From Agrobacterium tumefaciens (GTDB lineage Bacteria; Pseudomonadota; Alphaproteobacteria; Rhizobiales; Rhizobiaceae), in assembly GCF_017726655.1 (NCBI RefSeq), contig NZ_CP072309.1:1794501-1858500 (forward strand): DNA of 64,000 bases, read 5' to 3'. The position numbers and the translations under genes are program-made. Positions 43,384-51,890 of this stretch are shown here, piece after piece; position 1 is the first letter of the stretch; each line of letters opens with the position of its first letter. The notes below the pieces were generated by a model, which saw only the letters and a list, made by a program, of their open reading frames with translations, did not search any database and was not told where the DNA came from.

Positions 43384-44436
43384 ATGGCTAACGTAACCCT
43401 GTCCGACATCCGCAAAAGCTATGGCGCGGTAAAAACCATTCACGGCGTCGATCTCGATATCAGGGATGGCGAATTTGTCGTCCTCGTCGGCCCCTCCGGC
43501 TGCGGCAAGTCTACCCTGCTGCGGATGGTCGCCGGTCTCGAAACGATCACGGGTGGTGAACTCAAGATCGGCGAGCGGATCGTCAACGATCTCGATCCCA
43601 AGGACCGCGACATCGCCATGGTGTTCCAGTCATACGCTCTTTACCCGCATATGACGGTCGCAACCAATATGGGCTTTTCGCTGGAGCATCGCGGCTCAAG
43701 CAAACAGGAAATTGCCGAGAAGGTGAACTGGGCGGCGGAGATCCTTGGTCTTACCGCATTGCTCGACCGTTATCCCCGCCAGCTCTCCGGCGGTCAGCGC
43801 CAGCGTGTTGCGATGGGCCGCGCAATCGTTCGCAATCCGCAGGTGTTCCTGTTCGACGAACCCCTCTCAAACCTTGATGCCAAACTGCGCGTCGTGATGC
43901 GTGGCGAGATCAAAGCCTTGCACCAGAAACTCAGGACCACCACGATCTATGTGACGCATGACCAGGTGGAGGCGATGACGATGGCTGACAGGGTCGTCGT
44001 GCTGAACGGCGGCCGTGTCGAACAGGTCGGCACGCCGCTCGAACTTTACGACCGTCCGGCAAACGAGTTCGTTGCCGGCTTCATAGGCTCACCTTCCATG
44101 AACTTTCTGCCCGGCGAGATATCGCAAGCCGGTTTTGAAACCGGCGGTGTGGTCTTGCCATTGCCGGCCGCTGCCGCCGCTCTTGCGGGAAAAGGGGCGA
44201 CTTATGGCATCCGGCCCGAGCACCTCGTCCTTGATCCCTCGGGCGTACCGGCCGAGATCCTGCTTGTCGAACCGCTGGGATCGGAAACACAGGTCACCAT
44301 GACCCTGGGTGGTTCGCGGGTGCTCGGCGTTTTTCGCGAACGCATAGGCCAGGCGGTCGGCGAGGAGATAAGGATATCCCCGTCTTTGGACGGCATTCAT
44401 CTGTTTTCGGACGAGAACGGCGGTCGGCTGAACTGA
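43384..44436 (+). CDS. Sugar ABC transporter ATP-binding protein (UgpC/MalK-type)
   Basis: The 350-residue ATPase has Walker A VGPSGCGKSTLL, Q-loop VFQSYALYPHMTV, signature LSGGQRQRVAMGRAIVRNP, Walker B VFLFDEPLSNLDAKLR and switch His in YVTHDQVEAMTM. The C-terminal 110 residues form the TOBE regulatory domain (YGIRPEHLVL, GSETQVTMTLGG). It completes the lacI-controlled importer operon (37593-44436). Cytoplasmic face of the inner membrane. Confidence 0.92.
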   Translation: MANVTLSDIRKSYGAVKTIHGVDLDIRDGEFVVLVGPSGCGKSTLLRMVAGLETITGGELKIGERIVNDLDPKDRDIAMVFQSYALYPHMTVATNMGFSLEHRGSSKQEIAEKVNWAAEILGLTALLDRYPRQLSGGQRQRVAMGRAIVRNPQVFLFDEPLSNLDAKLRVVMRGEIKALHQKLRTTTIYVTHDQVEAMTMADRVVVLNGGRVEQVGTPLELYDRPANEFVAGFIGSPSMNFLPGEISQAGFETGGVVLPLPAAAAALAGKGATYGIRPEHLVLDPSGVPAEILLVEPLGSETQVTMTLGGSRVLGVFRERIGQAVGEEIRISPSLDGIHLFSDENGGRLN

Positions 44437-44496
44437 GCCCCGGCGCGCGTTCAGACAGGTCCAGCCGCGGCGTTGCCATCTCCGCGACCGATCATC

Positions 44497-45234
44497 TCAA
44501 AGAAAGCTGCTTTCGAACAGCTCGCCTGAATAGGCGGCATGGGTAACGCCTGCTTCAAGGTCGGCCTTGGTCAGCTCATCCACAAAAACGCCGTTCTGCA
44601 TCACCAGCACGCGATCGCACATATGGGCGATGACAGCCAGATCATGGCTGACGAGAACAAAGGTCAGATCGCGTTCTTCGCGCTGGTCGGCAAGAAGGTT
44701 GAGGATTTCGGCCTGGATGGAAACGTCGAGCGCGGATGTCGGCTCGTCGAGCAGCAGGATAGGTGGTTCGAGGATCAGCGCGCGTGCGATTGCCACGCGC
44801 TGGCGCTGACCGCCGGAAAGTTCATGCGGGAAGCGCTCGGCAAAATGCACAGGCAGGCCAACCTGTTGCAGGGCGGCGGGAACCTTCGACCAGCCGTCGC
44901 CAAGCCCCATGGCGCGGATGGGCTCGGCCAGTGCCCGACCGATGCGGTGGCGAGGATGCAGCGAACCGTAGGGATCCTGAAACACCATCTGGGCCAGTTT
45001 CAGTTCGTCGCGGCTGCGGGTCTTGCCGACCGGTTTGCCATTGAAGCTGATCGAGCCGGTCCAGCCGGACTCCAGACCTGCCAGCGAGCGAAGCAGGGTC
45101 GATTTTCCGCAGCCGCTTTCGCCGACGATTCCGAGGGTTTCGCCTTTGTTGACCGTAAGGCTGACGCCGCGCACGACGTGGTTTCGTTTTTCCTTGGCGC
45201 CGTAGACGACGTCGAGCTTGTCTACCGTGATCAT
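44497..45234 (-). CDS. Peptide/nickel-type ABC transporter ATP-binding protein (DppF-like)
   Basis: The 245-residue ATPase has Walker A GESGCGKSTLLRSLAGL, Q-loop VFQDPYGSLHPRHRIG, signature LSGGQRQRVAIARALILEP and Walker [20 protein letters not shown]. The PYGSLHPR sequence marks the oligopeptide group. It is shorter than DppF/OppF (about 330), lacking the C-terminal extension. The start overlaps the stop of the partner ATPase (45231) by four bases. It is the last gene of the minus-strand transporter operon 47987-44497. Confidence 0.9.
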   Translation of the reverse strand: MITVDKLDVVYGAKEKRNHVVRGVSLTVNKGETLGIVGESGCGKSTLLRSLAGLESGWTGSISFNGKPVGKTRSRDELKLAQMVFQDPYGSLHPRHRIGRALAEPIRAMGLGDGWSKVPAALQQVGLPVHFAERFPHELSGGQRQRVAIARALILEPPILLLDEPTSALDVSIQAEILNLLADQREERDLTFVLVSHDLAVIAHMCDRVLVMQNGVFVDELTKADLEAGVTHAAYSGELFESSFL

Positions 45235-46076
45235 CGCATCACCTCCGCATCGATTGCCTGACGATCCAACACCTTGAGACGCCTGACCGGATTGCGGGGA
45301 TCGGGCATGGCCGCGATCAGGCCGCGCGTATAGGGATGCTGCGCATCTTCAAGCTTCGTCAGCGTTTCCACCACGCGCCCGCCATACATGACCAGCACGC
45401 GTTCGCAGAAGGCCGCCACCATGCGGATGTCGTGGCTGATGAGGATCAGGCCCGAATTGTTCTCGCGCACCATCTCGTCCAGAAGCAGAAGTACATCCTT
45501 GCGCACGCTGACATCGAGGGCCGAGGTTGGTTCGTCGGCGATGACAAGCTTCGGCTTGGCGAGCAGCATCATGGCGATCATCACCCGCTGCCCCATGCCA
45601 CCCGATATCTGGTGTGGATAAAGCGCCATGACACGGTCGGGATCGTTTATACGCACGCGCAGCAGCATGTCGCGCGCCGCAGCCCTTGCCGCCTGGCCGG
45701 TAAGCGCCAGATGCAGTTCGGCGGCTTCCGCCACCTGTTTGCCGATGGGCAGCACCGGGTTCAGCGAATAACGCGGGTCCTGCATGATCAGCGCCATCTC
45801 GCTGCCGCGGATCGCGCCCATCTGCCGTTCGGTTTTTGTGAGCAGCGGTTCGCCAAGAAAATCCAATTTCTCCGCCGTCACTGTCGCGCTCTTCGGCAAA
45901 AGGCGCATCGCGGCCCGGCCGGTGGTGGATTTTCCGGAACCGGATTCACCGACGATACCGACCCTTTCGCGGCCAACGTCGAAATTGACGTTGGAAACGG
46001 CGGAAATGGCATTGCGCCCAAAACGGACATTGAGGTCGCGTACCGAGAGTATGGGAGTGCTGTCAGGAACGGGCAT
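45231..46076 (-). CDS. Peptide/nickel-type ABC transporter ATP-binding protein (DppD-like)
   Basis: ATG 46076 ([20 protein letters not shown]) is used; the open frame to 46127 lies in the upstream permease gene. The 281 residues show Walker [17 protein letters not shown]-loop [16 protein letters not shown], a variant signature [15 protein letters not shown] and Walker [17 protein letters not shown]. The C-terminal [16 protein letters not shown] is the normal DppD end. It overlaps the upstream permease by 14 bases and the downstream ATPase by four. It powers the same importer. Confidence 0.9.
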   Translation of the reverse strand: MPVPDSTPILSVRDLNVRFGRNAISAVSNVNFDVGRERVGIVGESGSGKSTTGRAAMRLLPKSATVTAEKLDFLGEPLLTKTERQMGAIRGSEMALIMQDPRYSLNPVLPIGKQVAEAAELHLALTGQAARAAARDMLLRVRINDPDRVMALYPHQISGGMGQRVMIAMMLLAKPKLVIADEPTSALDVSVRKDVLLLLDEMVRENNSGLILISHDIRMVAAFCERVLVMYGGRVVETLTKLEDAQHPYTRGLIAAMPDPRNPVRRLKVLDRQAIDAEVMR

Positions 46077-46962
46077 GACGCGGATCCAGAAGGTCGCGCA
46101 GCGTATCGCCGGCGATGTTGAAGGCAAGGCTCGTCAGCAGGATGGCGATGCCGGGCATGACGGCGACCCACCAGTAATCGAGCATGAATTTGCGGCCGCT
46201 GGAGATCATCGCACCCCATTCAGGCAGCGGCGGCTGCGCCCCAAGGCCGAGAAAGCCGAGCGAAGCAGCCGTCAGGATGATGCCCGCCATGTTCAGCGTG
46301 AGGCGAACGATGACCGAGGGAATGCACATCGGCGCGATATAGAGAAACAGGATGCGCAGCGGCGAGGCACCGTAGAGGCGAGCGGCGGCCACATAATCGG
46401 TGTTTCGCACCACCAGTGCTTCCGCGCGAGCGAGACGCGCAATCGGTGGCCACGCCGTCAGCGAGATCGCGATGATCGCTGTTCCGAGACCGGCTCCCAT
46501 CGCAGCTGCAAAGGCAAGTGCGAGCACGAGCGAGGGGAAGGAGAGGACGATATCGGTCGCGCGCATTAAGATGGCATCGGTGCGCCCGCCGAAGAAACCG
46601 GCCATGACGCCAATCGCAAGGCCGATCGGACCAACGATGACCGAGACCGACAGGACGGTCTGGATGGTGATGCGGGTGCCGTAGACGAGCCGGCTGAAAA
46701 TATCGCGGCCAAATTCGTCGGTTCCTGCCAGATGCGCCCAGCTTGGCGGCTGAAGCGCGTTTTCGAGCGCCTGGCGGGCAGGATCGTAAGGCGCAATCAG
46801 CGGAGCGAAAATGGCGACCAGAACCAGAACCGCCAGAATGGCGAAGCCGAACATCCCAAGTGGCTCGTCTGCGAGCTTTCTAAGTGTCCGCACGGTTGTG
46901 GTCGACAGGCGCGACAGGGCGCCGGGGCGATCAACTGTATTGTTTTGCGCGATATCGGTCAT
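46063..46962 (-). CDS. Peptide/nickel-type ABC transporter permease (DppC-like)
   Basis: This 299-residue protein has an N-terminal cytoplasmic stretch, a first membrane helix (LGMFGFAILAVLVLVAIFAP), then LIAPYDP and LAGTDEFGRDIFSRLVYGTR, the conserved DppC motifs. The EAA loop is ARAEALVVRNTDYVAAARLY. It starts four bases inside the end of the DppB-like gene. Inner membrane. Confidence 0.92.
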   Translation of the reverse strand: MTDIAQNNTVDRPGALSRLSTTTVRTLRKLADEPLGMFGFAILAVLVLVAIFAPLIAPYDPARQALENALQPPSWAHLAGTDEFGRDIFSRLVYGTRITIQTVLSVSVIVGPIGLAIGVMAGFFGGRTDAILMRATDIVLSFPSLVLALAFAAAMGAGLGTAIIAISLTAWPPIARLARAEALVVRNTDYVAAARLYGASPLRILFLYIAPMCIPSVIVRLTLNMAGIILTAASLGFLGLGAQPPLPEWGAMISSGRKFMLDYWWVAVMPGIAILLTSLAFNIAGDTLRDLLDPRHARS

Positions 46963-47987
46963 CGTGCGGCCTCCCGTGTGCGGGGATCAAGCGTAGTGTA
47001 GGCCAGATCGGCGAGGAAGTTGAGCAACATGAATATGAAGCCGATGACGATCGTGGCGGCGAGGATTGCATTCATGTCGCCGATGAGCAGCGCATTGGTC
47101 ATATATTGGCCGATGCCCGGCCAGGAAAAGACGATCTCGGTGACCACGGCGCCTTCCAGCAGATTGCCGTAGGAAATTGCCAGAACGGTGATGAGCTGCA
47201 CGGCGATATTGGGCAGTACATGGCGTGTTACGGTGCGTGCGGGACTGACACCTTTTGCTCGCGCCGCGATGACGTAGTCCTGGCTCAGCTGTTCGAGGGT
47301 GAAGGCCCTGGTCATGCGGGTGATATAGGCCATGGCCATATAGGCAAGAATTACGGCCGGCAGGATGATATGTCCGAGCGCGTTCCAGAAGATTTCCGTC
47401 TCGCCCGCAAGCAGGCTGTCGACCAGCATCAGGCCGGTTCTGGGTTCCACAAGACCCTCGTAGAACACGTCCACCCGGCCAGGCCCTCCGACCAGATTGA
47501 GACCGGCATAGAAAATGACGAGCCCGACAATGCCGAACCAGAAGACAGGTATCGAGTGTCCAACCAGCGCAAAGACACGCGCGAACTTGTCGATGAACGT
47601 ATCGCGAAACAGAGCTGCTGCAAGACCGAGGGGAACGCCGATGATCGTCGAGATGATGATCGCCAGGGTCGCGAGTTCGAAGGTTGCGGGGAAGGCCTGC
47701 GCCAGATCGCGCGTCACGGGATTACCCGTCAGGATCGCGATACCGAAATCTCCATGCAGCAGACCACGCAAATAAATGAAGAACTGCTGATAAAGTGGCA
47801 GATCAAGGCCAAGCCGCGCCCTCATGGCCTCATAGGCCTTTGGATCGGCAAGCTCGCCGACGATTGCTCCGACCGGATCGGTCGGCATCACACGGCCTAT
47901 GATGAAGGTGATGCAGAGCAGGATGAAGAGGCTGACGATCAGTTGCAGAAAACGATGTCCAAGCCCGCGCAGTGAAATCTCCGTCAT
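46959..47987 (-). CDS. Peptide/nickel-type ABC transporter permease (DppB-like)
   Basis: ATG 47987 (MTEISLRGLGHRFLQLIVSL) is preferred to 47999. The 342 residues have six membrane segments. Conserved DppB features are the FIIGRVMPTDPVGAIVG extracytoplasmic loop near the start, the EAA loop EQLSQDYVIAARAKGVSPAR, and FSWPGIGQYMTNALLIGDMN near the C-terminus. It is the first gene of the operon and is divergent from the GntR-type regulator at 48194, with about 200 bases between them. Confidence 0.92.
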   Translation of the reverse strand: MTEISLRGLGHRFLQLIVSLFILLCITFIIGRVMPTDPVGAIVGELADPKAYEAMRARLGLDLPLYQQFFIYLRGLLHGDFGIAILTGNPVTRDLAQAFPATFELATLAIIISTIIGVPLGLAAALFRDTFIDKFARVFALVGHSIPVFWFGIVGLVIFYAGLNLVGGPGRVDVFYEGLVEPRTGLMLVDSLLAGETEIFWNALGHIILPAVILAYMAMAYITRMTRAFTLEQLSQDYVIAARAKGVSPARTVTRHVLPNIAVQLITVLAISYGNLLEGAVVTEIVFSWPGIGQYMTNALLIGDMNAILAATIVIGFIFMLLNFLADLAYTTLDPRTREAAR

Positions 47988-48125
47988 AGGTGGCCGCACT
48001 TTCTTGAGAGAAATCCGTCAGCGGCCGGCCCTTTGCCCGCTGCTCGCCGCAGACGCGCAATTCTCTTTTGTAAAAACTCTTGATGGTACTTCATCCCAAC
48101 CCCTCCCTGAGTTAACATGAAAACA

Positions 48126-48147
48126 TATGACGTGCCGCAATGTCATA
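48126..48147. promoter_or_regulatory. Possible GntR operator between dppB-like gene and gntR
   Basis: TATGAC (48126-48131) and its complement GTCATA (48142-48147) are spaced by ten bases in the shared divergent promoter region. The half-site recurs in a compact palindrome before the mannonate dehydratase gene. Assignment to the neighbouring GntR regulator is inferred from position. Confidence 0.4.
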
Positions 48148-48193
48148 ATATGAGTAACGAAGGGATTCGTATTCTGCAAGAGGGAAGACTGGC

Positions 48194-48907
48194 ATGATTG
48201 GCGACAAAGCGAGGCCGCGGGAGAGGCGGGCGCAACAGATCATCGATAATCTCAGCGCAGAAATTCGCAGTGGAAAACTGAAAAATGGCGACCAGCTTCC
48301 CACGGAGCCGGAATTGGAACGCGCTTATGGCGTGAGCCGGACGGTGGTCCGCGAAGCGATTGCCGATTTGCGTTCTGCCGGTTACGTCGTCCCTATTCAG
48401 GGCAAGGGGGTTTTTGTCAGCAGTGACAGTGAATGGGCCGGCGTGAAACTAACGCAGTCTGAAGTTGGCACCATTGCCGAGACGCTGGAAATGCTGGAGT
48501 TCCGCCTGGCAACGGAAGGGGAGGCGGCGGCGATCGCAGCCTATCGCCGGACGGCCCAGCAGGAAGCGGCAATCTCGGCGGCGCACAGGAAAATGGCTCG
48601 TGCCATCGACGCTGGCGAATCGACCGTCGATGCGGATTACGAATTCCATTCGGCCATCGCGACCGCAACCAATAACCGCTTCTATCTCGAGGCATTGCGC
48701 CAGTTCGGTTCACGCTCGATACCGCGTGGGCAGTTCCCAACGCTGCCTGAAACCGGCGACGCGAATTATCTTCGCAAAGTCCAGGCCGAGCACGAGGCAA
48801 TCCTGCGCGCCATCGTCGAGCAGGATCCCGACGCGGCCCGAAAAGCCATGCGTGAACACATGCTGGCAAGCCAGCGGCGATACAGGCTGCTCGCGGAGGC
48901 GCAATAG
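48194..48907 (+). CDS. GntR-family transcriptional regulator (FadR/FCD type)
   Basis: The 237-residue protein starts MIGDKARPRERRAQQIIDNL. The winged helix is clear: LKNGDQLPTEPELERAYGVS then RTVVREAIADLRSAGYVV. The C-terminal all-helical FCD domain includes LEMLEFRLATEGEAAAIAAY, DADYEFHSAIATATNN (metal/effector site His) and AEHEAILRAIVEQDPDAARK then AMREHM. Such regulators (UxuR, ExuR, LldR) respond to sugar acids. Its position between a divergent transporter operon and a mannonate dehydratase gene suggests that it controls both. Confidence 0.92.
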   Translation: MIGDKARPRERRAQQIIDNLSAEIRSGKLKNGDQLPTEPELERAYGVSRTVVREAIADLRSAGYVVPIQGKGVFVSSDSEWAGVKLTQSEVGTIAETLEMLEFRLATEGEAAAIAAYRRTAQQEAAISAAHRKMARAIDAGESTVDADYEFHSAIATATNNRFYLEALRQFGSRSIPRGQFPTLPETGDANYLRKVQAEHEAILRAIVEQDPDAARKAMREHMLASQRRYRLLAEAQ

Positions 48908-48937
48908 CGTCTCGACACTCATCTTATTTCATGCGAT

Positions 48938-48950
48938 GTCATATGATGAC
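48938..48950. promoter_or_regulatory. Possible GntR operator before the mannonate dehydratase gene
   Basis: GTCATATGATGAC is a perfect palindrome (GTCAT-ATG-ATGAC) located 25 bases before the ATG of the gene at 48975. It shares the half-site GTCAT with the site at 48126-48147. Confidence 0.5.
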
Positions 48951-48974
48951 TTGCATGGAGAGAGGAGAGAATCG

Positions 48975-49955
48975 ATGTATGTCGGCACCCAGGTTGCTGC
49001 GCGCGACGACGAGGATTACAAGGTCTGGGCGCAGCTCGGCGTCAAAAACATCAGCGCGGATCCGCCCGGAGCACCCGCGAGCTGGACTTTCGAGGATTTC
49101 GAGCGCCACCGTGACAAGGTCGAAAGCTTTGGCCTTGTCCTCGATATGGTGCAACTGCCGTTGCCGTCCCGGCCTATCGAGCAGGCGTCATATCCCGATA
49201 TTCTGCTTGCCGGCCCGGATCGCGACCGGCAGATCGATGCCGTCTGCGCGATGATCGAAAATATCGCGAGGGCCGGAATTCCTGCCGCGAAATACAATCT
49301 CAACCTCATTGGCATCCCGCGCACGGAGATGGAGCGCGGCCGTGGCGGTTCGCTCAACGAGGCATGGCGCTGGGAAAAGGCGGACCATGATGCCGCACCG
49401 GGCCTCGCCGGCGTTCTGTCCGAAGACGAGAACTGGGAACGCATCGACTACTTCCTCGAACGCGTCGTGCCGGTTGCTGAAAGCAACAGGGTGCGTCTCG
49501 CCTGCCACCCCCATGATCCCTATACACCGCCGGGCTACAGGGGCGTCACCCGTGTGCTCGGCACAGTCGATGGGCTGAAAAAGTTCGTGCAGATGCGTGA
49601 AAACCCCTATCACGGGCTGAATTTCTGCCAAGGGTCCATCGGCGAGATGCTCGACAATCCGCGCGAGGAGATCGACGACATCATCCGCTGGTTCGGCAGC
49701 CGCGACAAGATTTTCAACGTCCATTTCCGCAACATCAGCGGCGGGAAATTGTCTTTCATGGAGACTTTCCCCGATGAGGGGGACATGGACATGGTGCGCT
49801 CGCTGAAACTCTATCACGAACTCGGTTATCGCTACATGATCATGCCGGACCATGTGCCGACGATTGCCGGACGCGACCCCGTCGGCGTCGCTTTCGCCTT
49901 CTGCTACGGCTACATCGCAGCCTTGATCGAAGCACTTGATAACAAACATCTTTAA
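48975..49955 (+). CDS. uxuA: Mannonate dehydratase (UxuA-like)
   Basis: ATG 48975 (MYVGTQVAARDDEDYKVWAQ) with AGAGGAGAG upstream is the start; the much longer open frame from 48465 overlaps gntR and is not real. The 326-residue TIM-barrel enzyme carries LACHPHDPYTPPGYRGVTRV, GLNFCQGSIGEM, KIFNVHFRNISGG and YRYMIMPDHVPTIAGRDPVG, all UxuA motifs with the expected metal-binding His and Cys. Known reaction: D-mannonate to 2-keto-3-deoxygluconate, in glucuronate breakdown. It is shorter than E. coli UxuA (394), as in many alphaproteobacteria, so a related sugar acid may be the true substrate. Confidence 0.85.
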   Translation: MYVGTQVAARDDEDYKVWAQLGVKNISADPPGAPASWTFEDFERHRDKVESFGLVLDMVQLPLPSRPIEQASYPDILLAGPDRDRQIDAVCAMIENIARAGIPAAKYNLNLIGIPRTEMERGRGGSLNEAWRWEKADHDAAPGLAGVLSEDENWERIDYFLERVVPVAESNRVRLACHPHDPYTPPGYRGVTRVLGTVDGLKKFVQMRENPYHGLNFCQGSIGEMLDNPREEIDDIIRWFGSRDKIFNVHFRNISGGKLSFMETFPDEGDMDMVRSLKLYHELGYRYMIMPDHVPTIAGRDPVGVAFAFCYGYIAALIEALDNKHL

Positions 49956-49965
49956 CCGTTTTGGC

Positions 49966-49994
49966 CCGCGACGCCCCGCTGCGTCGCGGCTTTT
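49966..49994 (+). terminator. Hairpin with T run between uxuA and the binding-protein gene
   Basis: CCGCGACG (49966-49973) pairs with CGTCGCGG (49982-49989) and is followed by C and TTTT. It may end part of the uxuA transcripts, giving separate levels for the binding protein downstream, or stabilise its mRNA. Confidence 0.55.
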
Positions 49995-50031
49995 CCCGAA
50001 CATCAATTACCGATCTGTAGGAGGAGCAGGT

Positions 50032-51618
50032 ATGAAAAAAACATTGATCCGTCTCGCATTCACCACCATTCTTGGCGCTATGCTCGTGCAGGGATCGCCC
50101 GTCGCGGCCAAAACCCCCAACGACCAGCTGGTTATCGGCACGTCACTGGCCCAGGTGCTGTCACTCGACCCCCATCAGGCCACCGAAGCAAAAGCCAACG
50201 AAATCATGGCAAATCTTTATGATCGCCTGATCTCGGTGGACGGTTCCGGCAAGGTTTCACCGCAGCTCGCCGAGCGCTGGGAAACGGATGAGAAAGGCAT
50301 CACCTTTCATCTTCGCGAGGCGAATTTCGCCTCCGGTAACCCGGTGACCTCGGCCGATGTGGTTTATTCGCTCAGCCGCCTTCTGAAGATGAACCAGGCG
50401 GCCGCAGCGAACCTCAAGCGCGTGGGCTATAATGCCGACAATATCGACAAGCTGGTAAGTGCTCCGGATGGAAGAACGGTTCGCGTCGATCTTTCAGGTG
50501 AAACGACGTCGGAATTGCTGCTCTATCGCCTCGCCATGGTCATTGCCAGCGTGGTGGACAGCAAGGAACTGAAGTCCCACGAGGTCAATGATGACTGGGG
50601 GAATGCATGGCTGAGAACAAATTCGGCCGGTTCCGGCCCTTTCACCCTTAACCGCTGGTCGCCGAATGAGATCATCATTCTGGAGGCAAATAAGGACTAT
50701 GTGGCCGGCAGCCCCAATATGCGCCGCGTCATCGTGCGGCATGTGCCGGAAAGCCAGGTTGAACGCCTGATGCTGGAGCGCGGCGATATTGACATCGCCA
50801 GCGCGCTGACGGCTGCGGATCTCGCGATCTTCAACAACAAGGAAGGTTTCCAGATTCAGCGTGTGCCGACGGGCGGTTTTTACGTCCTGTCCATGAATGC
50901 CGGCAAGGAGCCCCTGTCCAACCCCAAGGTCCGCGAAGCGATCGCCTACGGCATCGACTACAAGGGCATGGAAAAAACCATCATGGGTCCCTACGGCCGG
51001 GCGCGCACGGTGCCCGTGCCGGAAAACTTCGAATATGCTATTCCGAGCCCGGATTGGAAGCTCGACGTGGAGAAGGGAAAAGCACTCCTCAAGGAGGCCG
51101 GCTACGAGAACGGTTTCACGCTCAATCTGAAGACGATCGCGCAGACGCCGCGCATCGACCTCGCCACTGCCATTCAGGCCACGCTCAGCCAGATTGGTAT
51201 CAAGGTCAATATCCAGCAGGGTAACGGCTCGGACGTGATTGCCGCGCACCGCGCTCGGGATTTTGATCTGCTCATCCCGCAGACCGGAGCCTACATGCCG
51301 AATGTTTTGGGCTCGATGGAACAGTTCTCCAGCAATCCGGACAACTCGCTTGCCGCCAACAACGCCGGCAATTTTGTCTGGCGCTCGGCCTGGGATATTC
51401 CGGAACTGACCGCACTCACGGCAAAGGCGTCGCTCGAGCCTGATGCCAAGAAGCGCGGGGAAATCTACACCCAGATGCAGGAGATGTTCGTTGCGCAGAA
51501 GCCGGCGGTGCTGCCGATGTTCGAGAGGTTCGAGCCGATCGTGCTGAATACGCGCGTCAAGGATTATGTAGGCCATCCCAGCCAGACGACCCGGCTTGAA
51601 AACGTCACGAAGGACTGA
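50032..51618 (+). CDS. ABC transporter periplasmic binding protein (family 5)
   Basis: ATG 50032 (MKKTLIRLAFTTILGAMLVQ) follows GGAGGAGCAGG; codons upstream to 49936 are open but overlap the dehydratase gene. The 528 residues have a signal peptide (cleavage near VAA-KT) and the SBP_bac_5 layout: VLSLDPHQATEAKANEIMAN, LAERWETDEKGITFHLREAN, NPKVREAIAYGIDYKGM. This is the binding partner for the divergent DppBCDF-like transporter (47987-44497). Family 5 proteins bind peptides, nickel or oligosaccharides; the neighbouring dehydratase points to a sugar-acid-containing oligosaccharide. Confidence 0.9.
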   Translation: MKKTLIRLAFTTILGAMLVQGSPVAAKTPNDQLVIGTSLAQVLSLDPHQATEAKANEIMANLYDRLISVDGSGKVSPQLAERWETDEKGITFHLREANFASGNPVTSADVVYSLSRLLKMNQAAAANLKRVGYNADNIDKLVSAPDGRTVRVDLSGETTSELLLYRLAMVIASVVDSKELKSHEVNDDWGNAWLRTNSAGSGPFTLNRWSPNEIIILEANKDYVAGSPNMRRVIVRHVPESQVERLMLERGDIDIASALTAADLAIFNNKEGFQIQRVPTGGFYVLSMNAGKEPLSNPKVREAIAYGIDYKGMEKTIMGPYGRARTVPVPENFEYAIPSPDWKLDVEKGKALLKEAGYENGFTLNLKTIAQTPRIDLATAIQATLSQIGIKVNIQQGNGSDVIAAHRARDFDLLIPQTGAYMPNVLGSMEQFSSNPDNSLAANNAGNFVWRSAWDIPELTALTAKASLEPDAKKRGEIYTQMQEMFVAQKPAVLPMFERFEPIVLNTRVKDYVGHPSQTTRLENVTKD

Positions 51619-51646
51619 ACAACATCAGCAGGCTCTAAAACAATCG

Positions 51647-51670
51647 ACGGGCGGCTTGACCGCCCGTTTA
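51647..51670 (+). terminator. Intrinsic terminator after the binding-protein gene
   Basis: ACGGGCGG-CTTGA-CCGCCCGT forms a strong 8-bp stem followed by a T-rich run (TTTATT). It lies 29 bases after the stop at 51618. Confidence 0.8.
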
Positions 51671-51890
51671 TTCATGGATGGCCTCAGGAGCATTCCTGCA
51701 CCTGCACTGAGCTCTTCCTAAACTTTGCGGTCCCTACAAGCAGGCCGGGAAAGAGTTTACAACTTTATCCCGTAATTTCAGGGGGTTTTCTCGAGAAGTT
51801 GATCGGTTTAGACCGACCGACAGCAATCTTCTCCACCGGGTGAGAGTCGCAGGCTCTGCCCGTCTACTCCCAAGAAATGCGTTGTCGACC

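Noticed and set aside
46884..47975. Plus-strand open frame of 363 codons opposite the DppB-like gene
   Set aside because: Antisense shadow; the minus strand has the conserved permease motifs.
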